DNA from: Undibacterium sp. 5I1
Lineage (GTDB): Bacteria; Pseudomonadota; Gammaproteobacteria; Burkholderiales; Burkholderiaceae_D
Direction: 5' to 3'
Length of the DNA stretch: 64,000 nt
Assembly: GCF_034314085.1 (NCBI RefSeq)
Contig: NZ_JAVIWI010000001.1
Location: forward strand, 1,674,001-1,738,000
In this document: one piece after another, positions 26,537 to 33,833 of the stretch
Position numbering within the stretch: the stretch's first letter is position 1
Layout: each line of letters opens with the position of its first letter
Notes under the pieces: generated by a model
Databases searched by the model: none
What the model was told of the DNA's origin: nothing
What the model saw: the letters and a program-made list of their open reading frames with translations, nothing else
Made by a program: the position numbers and the translations under genes

Positions 26537-27555
26537 TTAATCAGAGGCTACACGCACCGTATTTCGCCCAGCTTGCTTGGCCTCATATAACATCGCATCA
26601 GCACGCTGAAACCAGGACGATCCGGTCTCTGCCGGCGTAATTTTTGCAACACCAATCGACACCGTAATCGGAAAATTAATCAGTAAAGGCGCATTCTGAA
26701 TCAGCGCCCTCAACTCTTCTGCCAGCTTGCTTGCAGCTTGTAAATTAGCGCCGACTGCAATCACGACAAACTCCTCACCGCCATAGCGAAATACTGAGTC
26801 TGTCGTGCGAATTCTGGTGCAAATTAATTCGCACAATCGAACCAAAACCTGATCGCCGACAATATGGCCAAACTGATCATTCACGTTCTTAAAATGATCT
26901 AAATCAAATAAAAGTAGACAAGATTCCGGCTGCATATTTTTAGGATCAGCCAATTTCGCTAAACGGCGATCAAGTGCACGGCGATTACCGACACCAGTCA
27001 AAAAATCGCGTTCAGCCTGCTGATTTAATTCTTTATGCTGGAGATTAGTGCGGTACGAAAAAATCGTCGAGAACAAATTAATGAGGATAATCGTGATGGC
27101 GATGCTAGACAAATTAATCAGCTCCATCTGACCGTATAAAGCAAACAACATAGCAATCAGAGACACTGTATTGATCAGCAAGGCCTCGTGAGCTTTCAGC
27201 ATAAATAAGCAGCGATCATGGTCGGATAGACCCAATACACTAGCGGTGCACCCCTTATAAAAATAACCGCGAGCATGCCTGAAGAGTAAAAAATCGTGAC
27301 GAAAATACTAGCCCAGCGCACTCGACCCGTATTAAATACATACAGAAAGACGCACGCCATGCCGACCACAATTGTTAGATCTACGGCGGCGAGCACCCAA
27401 TTATGTTGCAACAGGCGAACTATCCCGAACGGAAAAATACTCGGGATACTGAGTGCGCACAACATCAAGAGAATAATTTCCTCTTTTGATCTATTGCGTC
27501 CTCGTTTGGGTAAATCTGATCCCAAAGGAAGTTGTTCACGTTGTCCTGACATCAT
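26537..27555 (-). pseudogene. Membrane-anchored diguanylate cyclase gene with a frameshift
   Basis: Two overlapping frames together encode one GGDEF protein. The first (27555 down to 27196) gives an N-terminal membrane region with hydrophobic segments (IILLMLCALSIPSIFPFGIV, WVLAAVDLTIVVGMACVFLY and two more) and stops after YPTMIAAYLC. The second frame carries on FMLKAHEALLINTVSLIAMLF, a further membrane segment, a linker and a complete GGDEF domain: DFLTGVGNRRALDRRL, FDLDHFKNVNDQFGHIVGD and RYGGEEFVVIAVG (GGEEF active site). One missing T in the run near 27204-27206 explains the break exactly. If real, the membrane sensor part is cut from the catalytic part; a c-di-GMP synthase could still be made from an internal start. 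A sequencing indel is possible. Confidence 0.8.
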
Positions 27556-27893
27556 CGCTCACTATGAAATAAAAGCGTTTTGCACAAAACCAACCCTGGC
27601 AGCGAACTACGGTTAATTTCCGTTCGCTGAGTACAGATCACTTAGTACAGGCCACTTATACAGATCACTACATTAATATAGTATGAACTGATTATGAATG
27701 GATTTTGCAATAGATGCACTATACATAAAGCATAGATCGCGCCATATAACAATGGCTTACATTTAAAGAAGTCTTGAATTACACGCGATCCATTATCATT
27801 ATTATGATACGGTAACAATATTGTGCAAGGCCGTTACAAACAAGTATTTTTGAATCCGGTTCAAAATACCGCTCTTCTAGGAAGCTTATCTTT
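27556..27893. other. Divergent intergenic region without a called feature
   Basis: About 340 bp between the diguanylate cyclase gene and the solute-binding gene. It must hold both promoters, but I see no hexamer pair good enough to call and no repeat-family copy. Confidence 0.4.
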
Positions 27894-28712
27894 ATGTCAG
27901 TCAGCAAAAGGATGCGTAGCTTCTTTTTATTTTCGTTATTGATGCTATCGACCGGGATTGCGGCGTCGGCGATTTTGTCCAGCGCGTTTAATGTGCAAAA
28001 TATACCGTTGTTGATTGCTGAAACTCGGGATGAAAACGGTGAGATTGCTTCGATTCGCCCAGAGAATCAAAAAATCCTTGACTATTTTGAGCGTACTTTA
28101 GGCATCCACTTTGACATAAAACGCTATCCGCTCTCTCGTCTGGTAGAGAATGTCAAAGCGGGCGAAGGATTGGCGTTTGGCCTGTCCAAAACCTCGGAGC
28201 GACTGAGCGAAATGCGTTACTCCATTCCCATCTTCTCCGACTTTATTTGGGTCATTGTGCGCAGTGATTCGGCACTCAAATTCAATTCTGTCGAAGACCT
28301 GAAAGGCAAGTCTGTCGGCATCGTCAGAGGAATACGGTTTGGTGACGAGATCGATAGCAAAAGAAATCGCTTGTTCAAAGTAGAAGAAGATCAGCCGCAA
28401 ACTAGTTCCAGATTAAAAAAGTTATTGTCCGGTCGTATGGATGTGATGCTATTTAATTCCAGAACCGCCAATCCCAAAGAATTGGAAACGGAACTGAACA
28501 ACTACCTCAGGGATAAAAACATCCGTATGGCTGAGCAGACGACATTCAGCATCAAAGTTTTAAGCAGACCCTTCTTGATTGATGACATCCACTTCACCAA
28601 TGGATTGCAAAATGATGGCGATATCATTAACAGGGTCAATGCAGCAATTCTCAAGGGACGTAAATCAGGCGAACTGCCTGCGCTGTGGAAGCCAGAACAT
28701 GAGGCTAGGTAA
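27894..28712 (+). CDS. Periplasmic solute-binding-like protein (PBPb fold)
   Basis: A 272-residue exported protein; the signal segment is at about 9-30 (FFLFSLLMLSTGIAASAIL). The mature part follows the family-3 binding-protein pattern: IPLLIAETRDENGE..., then ERTLGIHFDIKRYPLSRLVENVKAGEGLAFGLSKTSERL and VEDLKGKSVGIVRG. As with the protein at 12662, no transporter genes are adjacent. Such orphan proteins are common in this group and may serve as sensors. The divergent GGDEF gene next door makes a signalling role possible, but that is conjecture. Confidence 0.8.
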   Translation: MSVSKRMRSFFLFSLLMLSTGIAASAILSSAFNVQNIPLLIAETRDENGEIASIRPENQKILDYFERTLGIHFDIKRYPLSRLVENVKAGEGLAFGLSKTSERLSEMRYSIPIFSDFIWVIVRSDSALKFNSVEDLKGKSVGIVRGIRFGDEIDSKRNRLFKVEEDQPQTSSRLKKLLSGRMDVMLFNSRTANPKELETELNNYLRDKNIRMAEQTTFSIKVLSRPFLIDDIHFTNGLQNDGDIINRVNAAILKGRKSGELPALWKPEHEAR

Positions 28713-28812
28713 TTTAGCTTAGGCTAGTCGTCAAAGCACTATGAGTTAAAGCTTCAGAAAACTCCTTTCTGGCTCAAAACAATATACTCCCCATTGTTTT
28801 TACTAAAAATAG

Positions 28813-29913
28813 GGCGGATTCAAGTACGAAGAGCAACGTTGAATAAAAAGTCAAAGGGTCAGATGCGATAGCATTCTGCCTTTTGACCAGCCAGTCGAAA
28901 GTTGCCGAATATGCGCTACACACACCTAACCCAAGACGAACGATACCAAATTTACGCACTGCGGTTAGAAAAAAAGACAGTCAGCGAGATTGCTGCCGCA
29001 CTCCATCGTCATAAGTCCAGCATCCACAGGGAACTCAAGCGCAATACCGGAGGAAGCGGGTGGCGCCCCTTACAAGCGAAAAAATAGCCGACGAACGACA
29101 AAAGAATAGTCGTAACGCACGACGTATTGATGACAACGACTGGCTCGCCGTCTCGACCTACCTGCGCATGGACTTATCGCCGCAGCAAGCAATCGAACGG
29201 TTAAGCCTGGAACGGCAGGAAAAAATGAAGAGCAGTCATGAAACCGTCTATCTGCGCATCTACGCTGACCGCAGAGCGGGCGGCACTCTCTTCAAGCATC
29301 TGCGGGGTCAGAAGCCCTACCGCAAACGCTACGGTAGTGGTCAACAGCGCCGGGGCATGCTCAAGAACCGTATCAGCATTGACCAACGACCCGCGATCGT
29401 GGATCAAAAAATCTGCTTAGGCGACTGGGAGGGCGATACGATCATTGGCAAGAAACAGCAAGGTATCGTCATTACGCGGGTCGATCGTGTCTCTCGTTTT
29501 ACCTTAGCCCGGCAACATCATAGCAAACACGCGCAAGGAGTTGCTGCCAGCATCGAGCAACTGCTCACGCCACATCAGCAGCACTGCCATACCATCACGT
29601 TCGATAATGGCAGGGAGTTTGCAGGGCATGAGTCCATCGCAGCACATCTGCAAGCCCAAGTGTACTTCGCTCATCCGTATCATTCCTGGGAGCGGGGGCT
29701 CAACGAGAACACGAACGGCTTATTACGATACTACTTTCCAAAGAACACCAACTTCAAGGAAATCACTCAAGCCCAGTTGCAACGGGCAGTCAATCAACTC
29801 AATCATCGCCCTAGGAAATGCCTCGGCTATCGAACGCCGTTTGAGGTTTTTTATAATTTGGATATACTCCCCCTAAAACTTACCTCCCGTTGCTCTTCGT
29901 AGCTGAATCCGCC
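28813..29913 (+). mobile_element. IS30-family insertion sequence
   Basis: A 1101-bp element bounded by 26-bp inverted repeats at 28813-28838 and 29888-29913 that match at 24 positions (outer bases GGCGGATTCA, inner bases ACGAAGAGCAACG). It encodes one IS30-type transposase in two overlapping frames. No clear target duplication is visible. It sits inside a family-1 repeat. Confidence 0.9.
28911..29902 (+). CDS. IS30-family transposase, two frames joined by a -1 shift
   Basis: The first frame (ATG 28911, stop 29087) encodes the helix-turn-helix region: YTHLTQDERYQIYALRLEKK, then SEIAAALHRHKSSIHRELKRN. It stops right after a run of six A residues (29079-29084). The -1 frame continues KIADERQKNSRNARR and carries the whole DDE domain to 29902: LGDWEGDTIIGKKQ (first Asp), TFDNGREFAGH (second Asp) and SWERGLNENTNGLLRYYFPK (Glu). 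Slippage on the A run would yield a normal full-length transposase of about 330 residues. This may be programmed frameshifting or a disabling mutation. Most IS30 relatives have one continuous frame. Confidence 0.8.
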
Positions 29914-30039
29914 ATGTCTTATTGTCCAAATATTATTTGGACGATTAAAACATACTGATGGTGAGTATATTCTATGGGAATAATAAATGTGATTAAATCC
30001 TGCCCGATATCAACACCCAAATAGCAAGTTTAAGCACGA

Positions 30040-30079
30040 AAAAAAGCTCTTGGTGCTAACGTGCACCAAGAGCTTTTTT
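30040..30079 (-). terminator. Intrinsic terminator of the pyruvate dehydrogenase cluster
   Basis: AAAAGCTCTTGGTGC and GCACCAAGAGCTTTT form a 15-bp stem flanked by A and T runs, so it can work on both strands. It lies 135 bp past lpdA on the minus strand, with a family-2 repeat between them. Confidence 0.88.
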
Positions 30080-30096
30080 GGACCAATTCAACTATT

Positions 30097-30197
30097 AGGA
30101 CTTACGCAAAATTGTCCCGGCAAGGCGTAGCGACGAAGATAGTACTGTAGCACAGCTAGGAGCTACAACGCAGCCGGGGCGATTTTGCGTAAGTCCT
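30097..30197. repeat. Family-2 inverted-repeat element (MITE-like), copy D
   Basis: The best-preserved copy, 101 bp, with perfect 16-bp ends AGGACTTACGCAAAAT and ATTTTGCGTAAGTCCT. The interior includes GGCAAGGCGTAGCGACGA and GCAGCCGGGGCG. It lies 15 bp from the lpdA stop codon. Confidence 0.92.
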
Positions 30198-30212
30198 ACT
30201 GATAACAACTAA

Positions 30213-32363
30213 TTACTTTTTGCGCATAGGCGGCAAATCAGTACAGACGCCTTTGTAGACTTCGGCAGCCATCCCGATAGACTCACCCAAGGTCGGATGC
30301 GGATGTATCGTTTTGCCGATATCAACTGCATCTGCGCCCATTTCAATTGCCAATGCGATTTCGCCGATCATATCGCCTGCATGCGTGCCAACAATACCGC
30401 CACCTACAATGCGTTTGGTTTCTGCATCAAATAACAATTTGGTAAAACCTTCATCACGTCCATTGGCGACTGCGCGGCCCGAGGCTGCCCAAGGGAAATG
30501 GCCTTTTTCAAGCTTAATGCCTTTAGCTTTAGCTTCGTCTTCTGTAATACCGACCCAGGCGATTTCTGGATCGGTGTAGGCAACAGAAGGAATCACGCTC
30601 GCATCAAAATAGGCTTTCTCACCGGAGGCGGCTTCTGCAGCAACATGCGCTTCATGTACCGCTTTGTGTGCCAGCATAGGCTGACCGACCAGATCGCCAA
30701 TCGCAAAAATATGCGGAACGTTAGTGCGCATTTGCTTATCCACGTTGATAAAGCCGCGGTCGGTGACGCTAACACCTGCTTTATCGGCAGCGATTTTTTT
30801 ACCGTTAGGACTGCGGCCAACTGCCACCAACACCAGATCGTAAATTTGTGACGCTGGTGCAGCCACGCCGGCCTCTGCTGCTTCAAAGCTGACTTTGATA
30901 CCTTCTGGAAGCGCTTCAACCGCAACGGTTTTTGTTTTCAACATGATATTGTCGAAACGTTTTTCGTTGAACTTTTGCCAGACCTTTACCATGTCGCGGT
31001 CTGCGCCTTGCATCAGGCCGTCCATCATTTCAACGACATCGATACGTGCGCCTAATGTGGAATACACGGTTGCCATTTCTAAGCCGATGATACCGCCGCC
31101 AATTACCAACATACGTTTAGGCACCTGACGCAATTCCAAAGCGCCGGTGCTATCAACGATACGTGGATCAGCCGGAACAAAGGGTAAGTTCACCACCGAC
31201 GAACCAGCTGCAATGATGGCTTGTTTGAACTGAACAGTTTTCTTAGATCCATCAGCGGCAGTGACTTCAATATGATTCGGGCTGACGAATTGACCTGTAC
31301 CTTGTACTACATTGACTTTGCGGGCTTTAGCCATGCCAGACAAACCTGTCGTCATTTTTTTGATGACGCTTTCTTTGTAGCCACGCAATTTATCAATGTC
31401 GATCACAGGTTTGGCAAAAGTCACGCCATGCACTGCCATCGAGGCGGTCTCATCAATCACAGCGGCGACGTGCAGCAAGGCTTTGGACGGAATACAACCG
31501 ACATTCAGGCAAACACCGCCAAGGGCTGCATAGCGTTCTACCAGCACTGTATTCATCCCAAGATCAGCAGAACGGAAAGCGGCTGAATAACCACCGGGAC
31601 CTGCGCCTAAAACCATCATGTCGCATTCCACATCCACTTTACCGGTGTAGCTGGATGCGATTGGTGCGGGGACGGCGGAGACGACAGGAGCGGCGGCGGA
31701 CGCCACCTGTGCAGCAACTGGTGCAGATACTGATGCTGGCGCGGCCGCAGATGCACTTGCGCTAGACACTTGGCCTGCGGCTTCTACCAGTAATAACAAA
31801 GCACCTTCGGCAACTTTGTCACCGACTTTGATTTTAATTTCTTTGACCACGCCAGCGTGGCTGGATGGAATTTCCATACTGGCTTTGTCCGACTCTACCG
31901 TGATCAGTGATTGATCAACTTTGATGCTGTCACCCACTTTGACCATCAATTCGATGACTTCTACTTCTTTAAAATCACCAATGTCTGGGACTTTAACTTC
32001 TACGATGCTGGACGCCGTTGGTGCTGATGGTGCTGTTGGTATTACTGGAGCGCTGACAGCGGCTGCAGGAGCAGCTGGAGTGGCAGGAGCGGCTTGGGTT
32101 ACTGGCGCTGCAACTTCTGCTGCACCTGCTGCCTCCAACACCAGCAGCATACTTCCTTCTGCTACTTTGTCGCCCACTTTGATTTTTAATTCCTTGATGA
32201 CACCGGCGTGCGTGGAGGGAATCTCCATACTCGCTTTGTCCGATTCGACCGTAATCAGGGATTGATCGACCTTAATCGTATCGCCCACTTTAACCAGTAA
32301 TTCGATAATTTCTACTTCTTTAAAATCACCGATATCAGGTACTTTGACCTCAATTGTGCTCAT
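30213..32363 (-). CDS. lpdA: Dihydrolipoyl dehydrogenase (E3) with two N-terminal lipoyl domains
   Basis: E3 of the pyruvate dehydrogenase complex; it reoxidises dihydrolipoamide with FAD and NAD. The start is the ATG at 32363 (GGAG upstream), giving 716 residues beginning MSTIEVKVPDIGDF. Two lipoyl domains (about 1-75 and 122-195), each with the lipoylation Lys in VESDKASMEIPS, are joined by Ala/Pro-rich linkers. The flavoprotein part starts near 240 (DMMVLGAGPGGYSAAFR). It has the redox pair in CLNVGCIPSK near residue 285, the NAD motif IGGGIIGLEMA and the C-terminal HPHPTLGES His-Glu pair. One lipoyl domain on E3 is known in Neisseria and relatives; two is unusual. It lies 13 bp downstream of aceF. 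Confidence 0.95.
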   Translation of the reverse strand: MSTIEVKVPDIGDFKEVEIIELLVKVGDTIKVDQSLITVESDKASMEIPSTHAGVIKELKIKVGDKVAEGSMLLVLEAAGAAEVAAPVTQAAPATPAAPAAAVSAPVIPTAPSAPTASSIVEVKVPDIGDFKEVEVIELMVKVGDSIKVDQSLITVESDKASMEIPSSHAGVVKEIKIKVGDKVAEGALLLLVEAAGQVSSASASAAAPASVSAPVAAQVASAAAPVVSAVPAPIASSYTGKVDVECDMMVLGAGPGGYSAAFRSADLGMNTVLVERYAALGGVCLNVGCIPSKALLHVAAVIDETASMAVHGVTFAKPVIDIDKLRGYKESVIKKMTTGLSGMAKARKVNVVQGTGQFVSPNHIEVTAADGSKKTVQFKQAIIAAGSSVVNLPFVPADPRIVDSTGALELRQVPKRMLVIGGGIIGLEMATVYSTLGARIDVVEMMDGLMQGADRDMVKVWQKFNEKRFDNIMLKTKTVAVEALPEGIKVSFEAAEAGVAAPASQIYDLVLVAVGRSPNGKKIAADKAGVSVTDRGFINVDKQMRTNVPHIFAIGDLVGQPMLAHKAVHEAHVAAEAASGEKAYFDASVIPSVAYTDPEIAWVGITEDEAKAKGIKLEKGHFPWAASGRAVANGRDEGFTKLLFDAETKRIVGGGIVGTHAGDMIGEIALAIEMGADAVDIGKTIHPHPTLGESIGMAAEVYKGVCTDLPPMRKK

Positions 32364-32376
32364 GTATTTTCTCCGC

Positions 32377-33732
32377 TCACAGCAAGGTTTTACGCAGATC
32401 AGCCAAAACATCGGCTAAATACGCGGTGAACTTGGCAGCCATTGCGCCATCAATGACGCGATGATCGTAGGACAGGGATAAAGGCAACATCAAGCGTGGA
32501 ATAAATTGCTTGCCGTCCCACACTGGTTTAATCGTCGATTTAGACAATCCCAAAATAGCGACTTCCGGTGCGTTGATGATAGGTGTAAATGCCGTACCAC
32601 CAATCCCGCCCAAAGACGAAATCGTAAAAGTAGCGCCTTGCATATCAGCTGGCTTCAGCTTGCCGTCACGCGCTTGTGCAGACAACTCACCCATCTCGAC
32701 AGCGATTTGCGACAAAGTTTTTTGGTCTGCATTTTTGATCACAGGAACAACCAATCCGTTTGGCGTATCAGCTGCAAAACCGATGTTGTAATACTGTTTG
32801 AGTATCAGGTTTTCTCCCTTCCCATCCAAGGAGGCGTTGAAGGCTTTAAATTTCTTCAAAGCGGCGACGCTAGCTTTGATGACAAAGGCCAGCATCGTTA
32901 GCTTAACGCCCGATTTAACCAAAGCTTCGTTGGACGATTTACGGAAATCTTCCAAGTCAGTAATGTCAGCTTCATCGAACTGCGTTACGTGCGGAATCAT
33001 CACCCAGTTGCGATGCAGATTAGGGCCGCTGAGTTTTTTGATGCGGGACAAAGGCAACAATTCGGTGCTACCAAATTTGCTGAAATCCAGTGAGGGCCAA
33101 GGCAACAAATCGAGACCAACACCGCTGCCATTTTTTGCCGGAGCAGAAACAGCCGATACTGCTGTACTACCAGCCATAATGCCTTTGACGAAGTTTTGCA
33201 CGTCCAATTGCGAGATACGGCCTTTAGGTCCGCTACCTTGCACGCGCAAGAGATCAACGCCAAGTTCGCGCGCAAATTTTCGGATTGACGGTGATGCATG
33301 TGGCTTGCTGCCATCGGCATTGCTGACAGGAGTTGATGTTGTCGCTGTGCTAGCTGGTACCTCAACCGCAGCGGCGGCAACTGGCGCAGCTGGTGCTGGC
33401 GCGGGTGCTAATGCAACTGGAGCTGCCGGTACGGTTGCTGCTACTGGCGCAGCTGCCGGAGTAGTTGCCGGAGCAGTTACCGGAGCAACATCGCCAGACG
33501 CCTCAACCACAACGAGTAAAGAACCTTCGGCAACTTTGTCGCCGACTTTCACTTTAATTTCTGTCACGACGCCAGCATGGCTGGAGGGAATCTCCATACT
33601 GGCTTTGTCTGATTCGACCGTGATTAATGATTGATCAACCTTAATGGTATCGCCAACCTTGACCATCAATTCAATCACTTCTACTTCTTTGAAATCGCCG
33701 ATGTCCGGCACTTTGACTTCAATCGCACTCAT
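32377..33732 (-). CDS. aceF: Pyruvate dehydrogenase E2, dihydrolipoyllysine acetyltransferase
   Basis: The core of the pyruvate dehydrogenase complex; it transfers acetyl groups from the lipoyl arm to CoA. The 451 residues contain one lipoyl domain (about 1-75, VESDKASMEIPS) and a long Ala/Pro/Val linker (about 80-145). A peripheral subunit-binding domain follows (ASPSIRKFARELGVDLLRV), then the catalytic domain from about 225 with the DHRVIDGAMAAKF active site. E2 of gamma-proteobacteria often has two or three lipoyl domains; here the others are on E3. The ribosome site is CGGAG before the ATG. Middle gene of aceE-aceF-lpdA. Confidence 0.96.
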   Translation of the reverse strand: MSAIEVKVPDIGDFKEVEVIELMVKVGDTIKVDQSLITVESDKASMEIPSSHAGVVTEIKVKVGDKVAEGSLLVVVEASGDVAPVTAPATTPAAAPVAATVPAAPVALAPAPAPAAPVAAAAVEVPASTATTSTPVSNADGSKPHASPSIRKFARELGVDLLRVQGSGPKGRISQLDVQNFVKGIMAGSTAVSAVSAPAKNGSGVGLDLLPWPSLDFSKFGSTELLPLSRIKKLSGPNLHRNWVMIPHVTQFDEADITDLEDFRKSSNEALVKSGVKLTMLAFVIKASVAALKKFKAFNASLDGKGENLILKQYYNIGFAADTPNGLVVPVIKNADQKTLSQIAVEMGELSAQARDGKLKPADMQGATFTISSLGGIGGTAFTPIINAPEVAILGLSKSTIKPVWDGKQFIPRLMLPLSLSYDHRVIDGAMAAKFTAYLADVLADLRKTLL

Positions 33733-33833
33733 AGTTTTCGCTCCGCGTAAATTATTTGAGAGAGGCGCATCACTTGCTGAGTGCGCCCTTCTTTGCTCAT
33801 GCTTACTTAGGTAACTAAATTAACCCAGTTAAC

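Larger units (their letters stand above)
28780..29972. repeat. Family-1 AT-rich palindromic repeat, copy f, split by an IS30-family element
   Basis: The left piece (28780-28812) reads AATATACTCCCCATTG...CTAAAAATAG. The right piece (29914-29972) reads ATGTCTTATTGTCCAAATAT...TTGGACGATTAAAACATAC...GTGAGTATATT. Joined, they reconstruct one element comparable to the copy at 61341. The insertion sequence lies in the left half, before the central stem. Confidence 0.8.

Noticed and set aside
29863..29873. ATATACTCCCC inside the IS30 transposase end as a further family-1 copy
   Set aside because: Only the short end motif is present, without the TTGTCCAA stem. It is part of the coding sequence and was mentioned only as a possible coincidence.
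32798..33634. 278-codon plus-strand frame opposite aceF
   Set aside because: Shadow of the Ala/Pro-rich E2 linker region; repetitive composition is inherited from the opposite strand.
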